Notes: a model not told the origin generated them from the sequence alone. Positions 12,742-24,253 are shown, counted from the stretch's first letter. The stretch is DNA of 64,000 nt from Pycnopodia helianthoides (GCA_032158295.1 CM063245.1:7240700-7304699); one strand, 5' to 3'. A program made the numbers and translations.

Positions 12742-13224
12742 TTGCACACAATCTACTCACAATTGAATTACGTAACTGAAATTTATGTGAACAATACGTC
12801 AACAATGGCGGTGTCCATGGCAACGGTTGTGCTAGCTTGCACAATTATGGTGGCGTCTCTCTCAGACCCTGATACCGGACTTGTTGATATGATTTCTCCA
12901 TGTGAACTGAACATAGTCAGAAGATCCAAGTACTTTGGATCAAGGTTGCTATACTACCACAACTCATCTGCTACCCATCGGCTTCTTACGCTAAGCGGTG
13001 ACATAAACCTGAACCCTGGCCAACCAAATGATCATTTGCAGGGCTTGCTTAACAACACAGACTCACCTGCACCGATTTTGAATTACTCAAAGGACCAGTT
13101 GCTACAGATAAAACTAATGAATCAGCATAGATCAGCCGTCTCCTGTGACCTTTGGTCCAAACTAAAATCACTTAATATATCCTGGCTAAGATTTCCATGG
13201 CTAAGAGACATGGCTTCACGTTGA
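12742..13224 (+). CDS. 5' end of a CR1/L2-type LINE with a 2A-like peptide (fragment)
   Basis: This 160-codon open frame starts with a hydrophobic N-terminal stretch (about residues 22-41, MAVSMATVVLACTIMVASLS). Around residues 82-94 it carries LLTLSGDINLNPGQ, close to the 2A motif D(V/I)ExNPGP that sits upstream of the endonuclease in several CR1/L2-clade LINEs of marine invertebrates. The final Pro of NPGP is Gln here, which should abolish ribosome skipping. The ending (LWSKLKSLNIS) resembles the linker before the endonuclease, and the frame then stops. No endonuclease or RT follows, so this is a truncated copy. The start codon is the first ATG and is not otherwise supported. Confidence 0.6.
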   Translation: MHTIYSQLNYVTEIYVNNTSTMAVSMATVVLACTIMVASLSDPDTGLVDMISPCELNIVRRSKYFGSRLLYYHNSSATHRLLTLSGDINLNPGQPNDHLQGLLNNTDSPAPILNYSKDQLLQIKLMNQHRSAVSCDLWSKLKSLNISWLRFPWLRDMASR

Positions 13225-13379
13225 CGATCATGTCGTCACTGGGGAGTGTACCCCCAGCAGTTATACTTTCCTGAATTTTCCTCGTCCAAGTGGAAATGGT
13301 CATGGTGGGATTGGAGTGATTTTTAAATCTCACTTTGACCTCCGATCTTGCCCTAGCCTCCCCTACTAGAAAAATCAAT

Positions 13380-14335
13380 CATCATCAAGTCATGATGACT
13401 GAATTTGGTCATCAATGCAAAAGAGGCATCAAAAGGGCAGCATTTGGAACCCTCAAAATAAAGAAACAAATAGGGATTTAGTCATCAACAGGCATCATCA
13501 CAATTAATGATGACTATTTGATGAAACAGGCATCAAATAGTCATCATTTGTGATCAGGCATCACAACCAATGACTCTTTGATGCCTGATCACAAAGAGTC
13601 ATCAGTAATCAGGCATCAGATAGTCATCAAACAGTCATCAAACAGTCATCAGGAACCAAACAGGCATCAAAGAGTCATCAAGTAGTCATCGGTAGTGATC
13701 AGGCATCAAACAGTTGTCAAACAGGCATCAAACGGTCATCAAATAGTCATCAAATGTGATCAGGCATCAAAACAGTCATCAAACAGTCATCAGTTGGAAT
13801 CGGGCATCAAACAGGCATCAAATGGTCATCAAACGGTCATCAAACAGTCATCAAACCAGTCATCGGTTGGGATCAGGCATCACAGAGTCATCAAACAGGC
13901 ATCAAACAGGCATCAAAAAGCATCAAACGAGCATCAAGAGTCATCGGTAATCAGGCATCAGATAGTCATCAAACAGCTATCATCAAACAGTCATCAAACA
14001 GTCATCAGGAACCAAACAGGCATCAAAGAGTCATCAAGTAGTCATCGGTAGTGACCAGGCATCAAACAGTTGTCAAACAGGCATCAAACGGTCATCAAAT
14101 AGTCATCAAATGTGATCAGGCATCAAAACAGTCATCAAACAGTCATCAGTTGGAATCGGGCATCAAACAGGCATCAAATGGTCATCAAACGGTCATCAAA
14201 CAGTCATCAAACCAGTCATCGGTTGGGATCAGGCATCACAGAGTCATCAAACACAGGCATCAAACAGGCATCAAAGAGCATCAAACAGTCATCAAACAGG
14301 CATCAAAGAGCATCAAACAGTCATCAAAGAGTAAT
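13380..14335. repeat. CATCAAACAG-type short tandem repeat block with a 356-bp higher-order duplication
   Basis: The block is a dense array of 10-bp-like units of the form (g/a)(g/t)catcaaacag and catcaaa(t/g)(a/g)gt, starting near the catcaagtcatgatg segment. A long stretch beginning gcatcaaacagttgtcaaacagg recurs 356 bp later (about 13,700 and 14,056) with very few changes. Apparent open frames rich in SSNSHQ/IRHQ are by-products of the repeat. The block lies just upstream of the EnSpm-like transposase remnant and may be the subterminal repeat region of that transposon. Confidence 0.8.
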
Positions 14336-14769
14336 TAATTATGCCAAAAAAAAAAAAAAAAAGCACAATAATTCACTCCTAATGCATTATATTGAAATAC
14401 AAATGCAACCCTGGTTGCTTATTGTTGCGTTAACTAAGAGTTACAGGCATTATATTTCAATAAAAATGCTAGTTCTGATGTGTTAACTACATGCATATGT
14501 ATTTCAACCCTTTTTTCATGGTAATTTTTTTTGTGGAAGGGAAGAATGAAAATAAATTCATAATTCCAGATTGAAATGAAGATTTTGATGAAATTGTTGA
14601 TACCTGAAGTATCTGAGCGTTCCGAAAAGTACCAGTATTAAAGTCTTGTCTACTCAGCCTTAGACGAACGCCTGGTATTATAACATGCACTGTTAATGAT
14701 GCAGACAACATCACTCTTCTTCAAAGGTGGGATGTTGTTCTCCACTGCAAATTTAGAGATGAAACCTTA

Positions 14770-15312
14770 AAAAGAAGTAAATATGAAAGAAAATCTATTA
14801 AATGTAGATGGAGCACAATTGTTCAATTCAAGCAAACGAAGTTTGTGGGTACTTTCAATGAGCCCCCATATGCAAAACGAATGAACCCTGACAACATCAT
14901 ACTTGGAGGCCTGTGGTTTAATGATGGAAAGCCTTGCATGAGTTCATTCTTGAAACCCTTCTGTGAATCACTAAATGATTTGTATTCAGCTGATCGCGAT
15001 GTCTACTGTGGGCACTGTCGAGATGAGGTCACAATCAAGGCCATGGTACTTTGTGGAACCTGCGACTTGCCAGCAAAAGCAGCTGTCATGAACATGACCC
15101 AGTTCAATGGTGAGTTCGGTTGTCCTTGCTGCCAACCTGGGAAAGTAGTTGAAGCAGGTAGGGGTCATACTAGAGTGTATCCTTTTGATGTTGAAAACAC
15201 TGACGGACCACTCAGAAATAATGCAGCGACAATTCAACATGCTGTTGAAGCTACAACAACTGTAAAGCCAGTACAAGACATGAAAGGTCCATCGGTTCCC
15301 CTTGGCCAATAG
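14770..15312 (+). pseudogene. EnSpm/CMC (tnp2-like) transposase fragment
   Basis: The first part reads LLNVDGAQLFNSSKRSLWV (about 14795-14850). After a one-frame shift, the 155-codon frame from 14845 continues with FNEPPYAKRMNPDNIILGGLW, KPCMSSFLKPF, a CGHCRDEVTIKAMVLCGTCD segment, LPAKAAVMNMTQFNG and the paired cysteines of GCPCCQPG, ending at VQDMKGPSVP. This order (DG-x-LF, GLW, KP-M, LPA+, GC-x-C, KGPS) is characteristic of tnp2-type transposases of the EnSpm/CMC superfamily. The coding sequence is cut right after KGPSV, where a DIRS leader fragment begins, and no transposase sequence resumes after 16147. Frameshifted and truncated, so inactive. Confidence 0.7.
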
Positions 15313-16147
15313 CTTGGGCAGCCGACGGCGCCCCAAGCCCAATAGCATAGGATCAGAAGCTGCGCGGTCCAGGTGGCCGGACAAAAGACCATCCCCAGGC
15401 ACCGTGTTATTTACAGTGCTGGAATGGCGTGGGTGCATTGAGCCGTGGAGGGGTAATCCCCCCGGCTGCAAATGCTCAATATGCAGGCCCGGGTGCACCG
15501 AGCCATGGAGGGGTAGTCTCCCCGTAGGCGGGCCTGGGACTGGCGTGGTCGGCTCCGTAGTGGAGCCACGCTTGCCAAGTCATCCCTTGTTGGGTACAGC
15601 CCTGGTCCCGGCCAATTTCCTGGCCTTACCGGGGCAATTCCCTTTCTGTTGGGTGGTCCCATGGATACTAACCGGGGACAGCGGGACTGGTCCCCCGCAC
15701 GGTTAATGGGTTCGTCAGCCCTGGCAGCCGGCAGTGGCTGATCGAGGGGGTTGACTGGAAGATTGCTGACGTGGTGACGTAATGTCACCGGCGCAATCCC
15801 CCGAGGATTCAGGCTGTTGCGGAGGGATGTAGGTCCCTCCAGTAGCGACAAGCCCTGCCCTCCCCAACTTCCTAGAATTCATTCTTATCGTTTCAACAAC
15901 ACTCAAATACACTCTACAACACTCCACAACAACTTTATCTATCAGATAACTACTAATTTTATTCTTCAAACAATCAGGTAAACGCTCAAAATTACAGAAT
16001 GAGCCTGCTAGGAGAAAAAGAGGACACTAACAGAGTGCGCATGTCACAGGGCGTCGGGGATAGGACACAAGAGGGCGATATTGTGTGTAAAACTCTTAGC
16101 AATGCAATTGTAGTATTCGCTCTACAGGTAAGTAGAGTGAAGTAGAC
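15300..16147 (-). mobile_element. DIRS copy C: 5' leader and terminal repeat only
   Basis: The right end, CTCTACAGGTAAGTAGAGTGAAGTAGAC, matches the end of copy A, and the preceding AT-rich tract with ACAAC repeats resembles the leaders of copy A and of the complete element. The GC-rich inner part has a local tandem duplication: cgtgggtgcattgagccgtggaggggtaatc near 15429 and cgggtgcaccgagccatggaggggtagtc near 15489. No RT or recombinase is present. It abuts the truncated EnSpm-like transposase. Confidence 0.6.
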
Positions 16148-16149
16148 CT

Positions 16150-16295
16150 GCACTTTTAAGGTGGCATCTCTTGACACTTGATGACGTCATTAAAACAGGA
16201 CCTCAAACTTTTATGTTACACATCCCGGCTTGAATACATAAAAAGTTTGATCACACATTTTTTCCTGTAAACATAAATCTTTAAAAAGTGCACCT
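16150..16295. repeat. CRE-rich repeat module (fragment)
   Basis: It contains acacttgatgacgtcattaaaaca followed by a stretch (acatcccggcttgaatacat...agtttgatcac...cttttaaaaa-type) found again at about 51800-51950. It belongs to the modular repeat family of 44520-46441. Confidence 0.55.
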
Positions 16296-16708
16296 TTAAA
16301 GGTAGTGTCAGGGATTGGTTTTTGTCAATGTACTGCTGATATATAGGCAAAATTATCACGAAAGATACAATGAAAGTTTCAGTTGAATACAGTGTCTACT
16401 TGTTGAGAAAACAGCAAAAAACTGTCACTGTATTTTCATCAAGACATCAAATTCATCCTGCGTTTAGTGAGGTACCAACCGCATCTCTGGCCCAGCATTC
16501 GCGAATGGACACCAAAGAAATGTGAGTTTTCAGTTAACCCTCAGAAATCTGAGAACTGACTCATGCAGTCATCGTTTCTCAGATTCAATTGTTTTCAGGT
16601 GAAAAATTTTCGAAACCGTATAACTTCGAAGGGAATCTTTTCTCCAAAACATGCTGCTTACAAAGTAAGTTTTAATGGCCATTAATTTTTTAATGACCCT
16701 ACCTTTAA
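16296..16708. mobile_element. TTAA-flanked MITE, family 2
   Basis: TTAA occurs at 16296-16299 and 16705-16708, with short imperfect inverted ends AGGTAGTGTCA and TGACCCTACCT. A truncated relative of the right end lies at about 7975-8036. No coding capacity. The inverted repeats are short, so the call is tentative. Confidence 0.5.
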
Positions 16709-18428
16709 GATGACATCATTCTAGGGGACACATTCTCTTTGCAAACACAAGGAATGTCAGTTTGGCATAGAACAATTTATGCCATAACAACAAAAGACAA
16801 AATTAAATGACCAAAAACAATTAAAAATTTGATTGACGTCATTGTGATGTATTTTTATTGTGATAATTCATGTATTGTTTGCCTACCTGCCAAGTTTAAT
16901 GACAATTGAACCTTGTCTTGTGTGTTTTTCAGAAAAATTGCATTTCATGATGTCCCATATTTACCCCAACTCAGTGCAAATGTCTATGCTTAATTGCAAA
17001 CAGAGTTTGAATGCAACACCTTTCGTTCTCTAGATATTTTGAATTTAGAAGCTGTGTTTTTTGACCTACCAAATATTAACACTTTTAAAGCCATGTGTTG
17101 TGTACACATAAACAAAACGCGCTATAAATGTAGTTGTGATGGTGTGACATAGAAAAATATGCTAAAACACACATCTACAAAACAAGTTTCTAACAAATAC
17201 TTTTACTTGAGATATGGTGGTCTCGAGCCATTATAACTAAGTCAATTAGTTAATTATGTTAAGCTAATTACATTGAACAACAATTTCATGACCTAAGCTT
17301 TGATATAATATAGGATCTGACCCTTTTGCACTAAGCTAAGTATGACTTTTGGAGGCCACAAAACGTGTACAAATCAAATGGGATTTTTCAAGGAAGGAAA
17401 TAATGAGAAGAAAAACAAATACAAAACTTTATGAAAACAATAGCTGTTCCATTGGTGAGAACAGCTAATAATACTCTGAAACCCGAAATCTTGTCCAACT
17501 TCCATTTCTTATTGACCACAGAAGTAAACTTATAGCTTATTCTTAATAGTTTTTTAAAACCGGAAGACAAGGTCACACTAGGGTCACATGTGTGAAATGT
17601 TTGTTCAGTGTTTGGGGAACCATTCTGATGATGTATAGATTGTAAATATTCACTGTGTAGTTCAGGAGTTATGATTTTTAACTTAATTTGACACTTGATG
17701 ATGCCATCATGACGTGATAAAAACAGCACTGTGGCTTATTTAGGTTCAACTGCCTGATGAGTTTCAAGGCTAAAGTCAGTTTCAAGGCTCAATTTTTGTT
17801 CTGCTGTACATAAGAGTTGGCTTGGGCGGAGTGTTAGTAATGCCAAATCAGGCTGCTTGGTCAATATTCAATGTAACAGCACTGTTGAATACATACATAC
17901 TTGTAAAGAATATACAGTACACTGAAACGTGTACATGTTATTGTGTAGTTTATGGGTCCATGTAGGATCAACAGGTACATGCGCTTTAACGTCTGGTTTT
18001 TACCAGAAGTAAAGGTCGAATTGGTATCAACTCTGTGCAAAAATTTGAGCAGGCTCAAAGATCTCCATACTGATGCAAAAATTGTGATGAAAAGATATGT
18101 AGTTCTTGATGTGAATTTTTGACATTTTCAACTGCTGGTTTGAATGGGAAGTCATGATCGAATGGAATCAGACTAACTTTGTAGCGTTTGTTTGATTTTG
18201 AAAGACCTTTTCGATGATGTATAGATTGTAAAAATCCAACATGTGGTTCAGAGTTGATTTTTTCAAATATTAAACTTTGATTTAATGTAAATCAGTACAT
18301 TATCCAAAGACAAAAATTAAATAATAAAAAACAATTAAAAGTTTGAATGATGCATTGTGATGTAATTTTATAGTGATAATTCATGTATTGTACCTTTTTA
18401 CCTGCCAAGTTTCATGACAATTGAACCC
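16709..18428. repeat. Modular repeat family (gatgatgtatagattgtaaa... / tgatgatgccatcatgacg) fragments
   Basis: The blocks gatgatgtatagattgtaaa-ntccaac-tgtggttcaggagttatga (near 17630 and 18213) and cattgtgatgta-tttta-tgtgataattcatgtattgt (near 16850 and 18355) are shared with 20110-20500 and 44520-46441. No gene is seen; the minus-strand open frames at 17388-17729 and 17861-18058 lie within the repeat. Confidence 0.6.
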
Positions 18429-18429
18429 A

Positions 18430-20115
18430 TGTTCAAGGACCTTATCACTTATAACGGCAGAAAGTCTTCCACCGTAGTGGACCCACACGCGAATGGAGGC
18501 GCCTTAGGAACAAGATCAGGCATGTCGTCAGTAACGCTTAGGCCAATTACTACACTGATTGAGTTCAGCGGTTGAAGAGGTCTAACCCAGGGAACTGGTT
18601 TAAACAAATTCGCATCATGTCTGGGAAGGACACACCCACAAATATAAGTGTCCCTGGAACTGACGCCTCTGATCATGTTGGAATCGCTAGCAGTATTGGT
18701 GACTATTTTGTGTCTATTGCTGCTGACATGGAACCCCTTGATACGTCTGCGTTACCAGCTTTGTCCCATCACACCCAATGAAACTTGTTCAACTGTGGGA
18801 GGTCTTCAATGAGCTTAGCAAAGTCAAATCACGCAAAGCAAGTGGCCCAGACAGGATTTCAGCACGATTTGTTTGCATGTTTGCTTACGAACAGATCGCA
18901 GACAAAGGGTAAAGTACAAAGGTGTGAAGTCGGTGTGGCGTTCAACGACAGCCGGCGTCCCCCAAGGAACAAAATTGGGACCTATAATTTTGTTGTCGCT
19001 CATCAACGACGCTCTACGTGGTGAGGACACCGATATGACGCGGCCCACTGATGACGCAGCTCATGATCTTCACATCCTCAAATATGTGGACGACCTAACA
19101 GTGGTGGAGACTCGTCATGCGTCAGCTCATTCAATGTTGCCTAACACTCTTCGGTTACTCTCGGATTAGTCAGGCAGGTACAAAATGCGTCTAAACCTTA
19201 AAAAGTGCGCAACAATGAATGTTTCCTTTGTGAAAAATGATCTCGACCCATTTGCTTTAGAATTAGATGATGTCATCATTCAACAATCCAAAACTGTTAA
19301 GTTGCTCGGAATCTTCATACAAGTGGATTTAAAATGGAACGTGCATATTGCGTCCATCATTAAACGCGCCAACAGTCGGCTATACGTCCTACGATCTCTC
19401 AAACACTATAACCTTCCCATGAGCGACCTTGTCACTATCTAGACGACGTTTTTCAGGCCAGTCGTGGAGTATGCTGCTGTTGTCTGGTCTGGAGGTCTAA
19501 CAAAGGAGCAGTGTTTAAGACTAGAGCGGGTACAGAAGCGAGCAGGCAGAATCATACTTGGTCCTAACTATAGACCTTATCCACAAGCGCTCAAGGATTG
19601 CAAGCTTCCTACCTTGGAGAGCCGGCGTTATCAATTGTGCCTCTCATTGGCAAAATCCATGCAAAATTCTTGTTCAAAACTCCATCATTTGCTACCTCCT
19701 GATAAACCAAGATTTCACCAAACTCGGAGTTCAGGAAAACTTACTGAATTTCGCTGTAGAACTGAACGGTTTAGAAATAGTCCCATTCCTTATCTAACGC
19801 GTATTCTTAATTCTACATAATTTCTTTGTTGGTTGACTGCTCATAGATGGGTGCCCATTAATTTTTAAGTAATATTTAAATTGTACTTGTACAAATCTTG
19901 TTTTTCTTGGGGCCACCAATTCCATTCATATGTTCATCAGCATTTGTATTTTTTCTTGACTCCTTGGTGTGTTGGTAATTTTTTGTTTTCCTTTTTGCTA
20001 TTGCTGTTAATTTTTTGAAATTTCTTTTTACCTGTACAAATCATGTAATTCAGCCTACTGGCTGTGAGATTGATTTTTATATTAATAAACCATTTCAAAT
20101 CAAATCAAATCAAAT
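18430..20115 (+). mobile_element. 5'-truncated non-LTR retrotransposon (jockey/CR1-like) with (TCAAA)n tail
   Basis: A decayed RT coding region (18572-19820) is followed by about 280 bp of 3' UTR, AATAAA near 20086, and a tail of repeated caaat units ending near 20115. The insertion lies inside a modular repeat: the left flank ...catgacaattgaacc and right flank atgtcttatgagtttttcaaaaactgcattttt correspond to the uninterrupted stretch at about 16900-16950. 5' truncation and a pentamer tail are usual for this LINE group. Confidence 0.8.
18572..19820 (+). pseudogene. LINE reverse transcriptase (pseudogene)
   Basis: A linker frame ends near 18781. A shifted frame then reads KVKSRKASGPDRISARF, the motif before RT. 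After an internal deletion come AGVPQGTKLGPIILLSLIND, YVDDLTVVE (the catalytic YxDD), MRLNLKKCATMNVSF, LGIFIQVDLKWNVHI and VEYAAVVWSGGLTKEQCLRLERVQKRA. Stops break it at about 19168 and 19441, and several frame changes are needed. The VPQGTKLGP and YVDDLTVVE motifs point to the jockey/CR1 broad group. It would copy LINE RNA at the target site if intact; this copy is dead. No endonuclease remains. Confidence 0.85.
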
Positions 20116-20600
20116 ATGTCTTATGAGTTTTTCAAAAACTGCATTTTTCATGACATCACTGTGATGTCCCATACTGATGCTAAAATTGTGTTGAAAAGGT
20201 GTGTAGTTCTTAATGTGAATTTTATGATCAAATGGGATCACATTACAGTGTAGCGTTTGTTTGATTATTGAAGACCTTTTCGATGATGTATAGATTGCAC
20301 AAAATTCCAACATGCGGTTCAGAGTTGAGTTTTTCAAATATTAAACTTTGATTTAATGTAAATGGTCAGTACCTGATGACATCATCAAAAGTACCTGATG
20401 ACATCATCATGACATCATGATATCATGACGACTGTTCCGTTTTCATGTTGAGGTTCAATTGTCTGATGAGTTTCACTGTTCAAGTCAATTTCAATATTGA
20501 GTTATGCTGTAGAGAGGAGTTCCACAGAAGGTGGAGAAGAAACCAGTAATTGAGTTTTGGGGACATCACAAAAATGTGTTCGGGTTTTGTAAAATGCAGG
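20116..20600. repeat. CRE-rich repeat module after the LINE insertion
   Basis: It contains gatgatgtatagattgcacaaaattccaacatgcggttcag, cctgatgacatcatcatgacatcatga and the aggttcaattgtctgatgagtttcactgttcaag block shared with 44520-46441. Confidence 0.6.
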
Positions 20601-20606
20601 TAAATA

Positions 20607-20999
20607 TTAAAGGAACATTAACAGAATTGGTAAGAAAACAACTTGTAAAAATACTTTTTGATCACAGATTTACATAAAACTTACACGGTCTAATGATGAT
20701 GATAGTAGAAAACATCCCTTGAAATATTTCTGTCTGAAATGCCATATTTGATGAGAAATGAATAAACTAATTTTCCGATTGGAGTTTATCGCTCATTGAG
20801 CGTTTTATTCATTTGTTGAATCTCTAGATTTCATGCAAATGTGTAATCTGTTTTTCACTTTTTTCTCGTGACCCAGATGGCCGATCGATCTCAAACTTCT
20901 ACAGGTTTGTCAGTTTATGTATATGTTGGATTACATAAAGTGCTTACACTGCCAGCAACTGTTTTGTTAGCAAAAACCAATTCTGCAATGTTCCTTTAA
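20607..20999 (+). mobile_element. TTAA MITE, family 1, copy 2
   Basis: TTAA lies at both edges (20607-20610, 20996-20999). The inverted ends are AGGAACATTAACAGAATTGG and CCAATTCTGCAATGTTCCT. The interior is nearly identical to the 33558-33948 copy and complementary to 9167-9547. Confidence 0.85.
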
Positions 21000-22145
21000 A
21001 AGTTAAATAAAATAAAAATATAAAAGAATATACATAAAACTCGTGTAATACAGCTTTATAATATATATTTTATTTGAACCTCCGGTATGATGGACAGGAA
21101 GTGAGATCAAATCTAGTCATCAACAAACTACTATATGAAGAACTTTCACACATCAAACTCTCACAGACAATAAAATATACAAATATAAACATAAAAACTG
21201 TTTTAATGCCTGGAATAAATAAGCTTAAGAAGTCATGATAATCTATAACATCTTTGGTTTTCAAAAAAGGCATAATGAAAAATTTCTCATTTTAAAAATT
21301 CAAATCTTTAGAACATTCATTATTCATTATAAGTATGTGTTACGTTTAAATCCTTTTTGAACCTTCAACCGGTTTTCAGCAAAATAGTAAAATTTTAAAA
21401 CTAGTCACGAGGTGCGCTATTGAAGGTAATGACGTCATTATACTCTTTTAACTGGAAGGCCTTCGGGTCAAACTTTATTTCATACACAGAGACAATGTCC
21501 AAATTCCAGATCATGTTGTTTGCAGACCTCAAAACGAGGCCCAGGTATAATTTAATGTCAGATTTCTGCAACATCAAGCTTCAGCAAAGGCTAATGGCTA
21601 GACTGGAAGGTTTGTTACTTCACAAGGCTTTGAAAATGAGTCCAGATCAAAATTTCCAATTTCATGGCAAAAATGGAGTAGAAATAATACATCACCAACA
21701 CCAGCTTTCTTTTAGTGTGTTTGGTTTGGGTCACAAATTCAATCCTGGACAACAGGTACTGGTTTAGACAAATGCTTTCCTTTAGTAAATAAATCTAACA
21801 AGACAACTTTGTGACGAATCAGCCGCCGTAAGTAGGAACACAGTGTTATGGGATGATTCAAGTCGCAGTAATTAACTGCTTGAAACACAAGTGTTGTTAA
21901 TGTATGTACATGTAATCAATGCAGTGTCATGAGCAATCCTGAAATGCATTTCAAACTAGTTAGGCAGCACCTGTTGTACTTGCCCGACTACTCGCGTAAT
22001 GGTCTGGCAGTCCCTAGTAGTGTTTGACCATGCCCCAACTATATTATGTGAGACTCATGGAAGCTACTTTTAAAATTCTGAAGTGATGTCTCTGTCTTAT
22101 TCTGGAAATCAACTTTAAGTGTTTTTATATATATTTGTAATACAG
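21000..22145. other. Non-coding stretch upstream of a BEN-type exon
   Basis: An open frame at 21420-21767 (plus) has no recognisable domain and no clear splice signals. I cannot support a gene here, although further upstream exons of the 22146-25391 gene might lie in this region. Confidence 0.35.
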
Positions 22146-22315
22146 AGAAAGATCAAGCATCATCACAAGTACTACACCCATCAAGGGCTGTTGCCCCAAC
22201 TCCTGCTGTCCCCCATTCACCTGCTGTCCCCCATTCACCTGCTGTCGCCCCTTCACCCTCTGCAAACACTGATGCAGACCTCTCATCAGGAGTTGCTGCT
22301 GTCCAAGATAAATAT
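22146..22315 (+). CDS. Internal exon of the BEN-domain-like gene (Pro/Ala/Ser-rich linker)
   Basis: Preceded by a pyrimidine-poor but valid ...ttgtaatacag acceptor and followed by a gtaaga donor. The frame that stays in phase with the next exon reads KDQASSQVLHPSRAVAPTPA, then two PAVPHS repeats and a third diverged copy (PAVAPS), ending VAAVQDKY at phase 0. The repeats come from a 21-bp tandem (cctgctgtcccccattca) at about 22200-22250. The composition suggests a flexible linker. It joins without frameshift to the exon at 25110. The gene probably has further exons upstream that I cannot identify. Confidence 0.55.
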
Positions 22316-22647
22316 GTAAGATTAATATTTGCATCTGATGCACTAATTCTATACATGTGCTCACTTTGAATATCAAGAAACAGCCCTCTAAGTTGTAATA
22401 TATTTTTGAGAATTATTGCTGTTCAACATCTGGGACTTTTCCAAAGGTCTGTGCATAAAGATGGCTGTGTCACAAGGTTTGCCTTGTGTCCAGTTTTTCT
22501 TCAAGAGCTATATACCATTTCCCCTCATTTTCTGATTCTTGGTGGTTTCATGAAGATAGCAGAGTTTTCAGATGTCTAGATAAGTAAATTTGTCTTCAAG
22601 TACGCGCTAATCCTCCAATCAGATTTGTAGAATGGATTGGTGATATT

Positions 22648-24253
22648 CATAGATATAGAATATAATACCTAGATCGGCCGCGCGTACATACGCGGGTTCT
22701 GGCATGGGCGCAGCCATTGGTACCAAGCGGTCACGTGCTGGTGGTCAAAACATTGAACGCGCACTAGACGTGACGAACGCGTGTACGGTTCAAGTGGTGT
22801 TATAGTATAGCAAAAATCATTTTGGTTTAATTTCGTGATTTTCCTCCAGCCGAATTATTCATATAATTTAATGTCATTAGGCCTTTTAAGGCTAAAGGAT
22901 GGTTGCAAATTGCTCTGCAGCCATATGTCTCAGCAGAGAAAAGAGAAAGGGGCCCGGAGTCCTTCGTAAGCTGACATACCATAGGTAAGTAGGCCTACAT
23001 GTTTATTTAATTTAAAACATGTTGGCAATTACCTAATTACCATTGATGTGTATGAACTCCATTTCGGTTATTTATCAGGTTTACTCTTTTCTTTCCTCCA
23101 TCGTATGCTGTAATGATGATATTCACTGGGACTTTGGGTCTAATACTTCTCTAGGCTATAGAGTGTTTATTGCACGGTAATGAATTGGTTTATACGGTGC
23201 GATAGTATTATTGGGAAGTGGTTGTGATTTTAGTCGTTGTTTAATTAAACTCCTCTCAAGTAATACGTACATTGTTTTGTTTAATGCTTGTAAAGAAAAA
23301 CTCCATTTCAATTTTAAATAATTGTTATTTCACTCCAGATTCCCCCATGAAGACTCGAAACTGATGCGCGAGTGGGTTCATCGGATAAAAAGGATGCTCC
23401 CGAAGGGTAAAAAATGGAATCCCACTGCACAAGACCGGCTTTGCAGCGACCAGTTTGCTGAAGAATGCCTGAAAGTGCGGTGGGAAGTGTATATTCCATT
23501 TTTAAAATATTGTGAAATAATTGTTAACATCTGTACTTTTTACTACTGTAATGCGCATCTGTACATTTTTTTAAATGAAACTTGCGCATATGAATAAATT
23601 ATTAGATTAGATTAGATTAGATAGAATTATTTATTCAGCACCAACGTTAAAAAGTTAAAAGCCAAAAACATCGGAAATTGTAGTGCAACTCGAGCTCTCT
23701 AGATTTTACATTATAACTGTAATGGTCTGTTTTATGGGTTACCCGACTCTCTTCTTGTTAAGCTTTAACGGTTTCAAAACTCTGCTGCAAGACTTGTTAC
23801 TTATAATCCTTCACATGAACCCATTTCTAGAGCAACGTTTATGCGCAGGCCTAATTACTCTCCAAACTGATATAATAATACGTAATTGCTTTGTTTTCTT
23901 TAAATGTATAATTCAAATTATGCACGGTCTACGTGCACACTGAGGTGTTTTTATGCTACTACCGGTGAAAAATAAATGACTAGCCCGTGTTATACTTACA
24001 CCTTTGTGCTTATGTTGAGTTTATGAATCTTCCTTTTTGTCATTTATATAAGAATGTCTTTAAATTGTGCCACAAACCTGTCAAATAGTATAGCCCACCT
24101 TGTGTTTAAGGACTATTCTCCATGTTCATTTTCAGTGCGTTACCACCAGCACGTGACTTTTTAGCACGTCCATAAAGAACCAGGAATTTTTGTGTACGGC
24201 TTATGGCGCGTATGTATGTGCGGCCGATCTAGGTATTATATTCTATATCTATG
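22648..24253 (+). mobile_element. THAP-encoding DNA transposon (P-element-like), internally deleted
   Basis: Terminal inverted repeats CATAGATATAGAATATAATA... continue through cctagatcggccgc, and an inner inverted pair (tcacgtgctggtggt at 22733, accaccagcacgtga at 24136) extends them to about 100 bp per end. The 9-bp target duplication GGTGATATT is present at 22639-22647 and 24254-24262. Inside are two exons encoding a THAP domain but no recognisable catalytic domain. P-type transposases begin with THAP and their ends begin with CA, which fits. A 9-bp duplication rather than the usual 8 is a mild misfit, so other THAP-bearing superfamilies stay possible. Confidence 0.7.
22899..23597 (+). CDS. 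THAP zinc-finger protein, two exons (22899-22984 and 23339-23597)
   Basis: Exon 1 begins MVANCSAAICLSREKRKGPG and ends ...KLTYH plus two bases before a perfect gtaagt donor. Exon 2 follows a ctccag acceptor and continues RFPHEDSKLMREWVHRIKR, then KWNPTAQDRLCSDQFAEECL. Joined, this is a THAP domain: Cys5 and Cys10, the HRFP turn, the conserved Trp pair and the C-terminal CS-x-x-F. The zinc-ligand His of C2CH (normally CSxHF) is Gln here, so zinc binding may be impaired. After the domain the frame continues only about 45 hydrophobic codons to a stop at 23597. It lies inside a TIR-bounded transposon, so it is best seen as the DNA-binding part of a lost transposase. Confidence 0.7.

Noticed and set aside
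13695..14486. Open frames rich in SSNSHQ and IRHQ
   Set aside because: By-products of the CATCAAACAG repeat; several frames are open at once.
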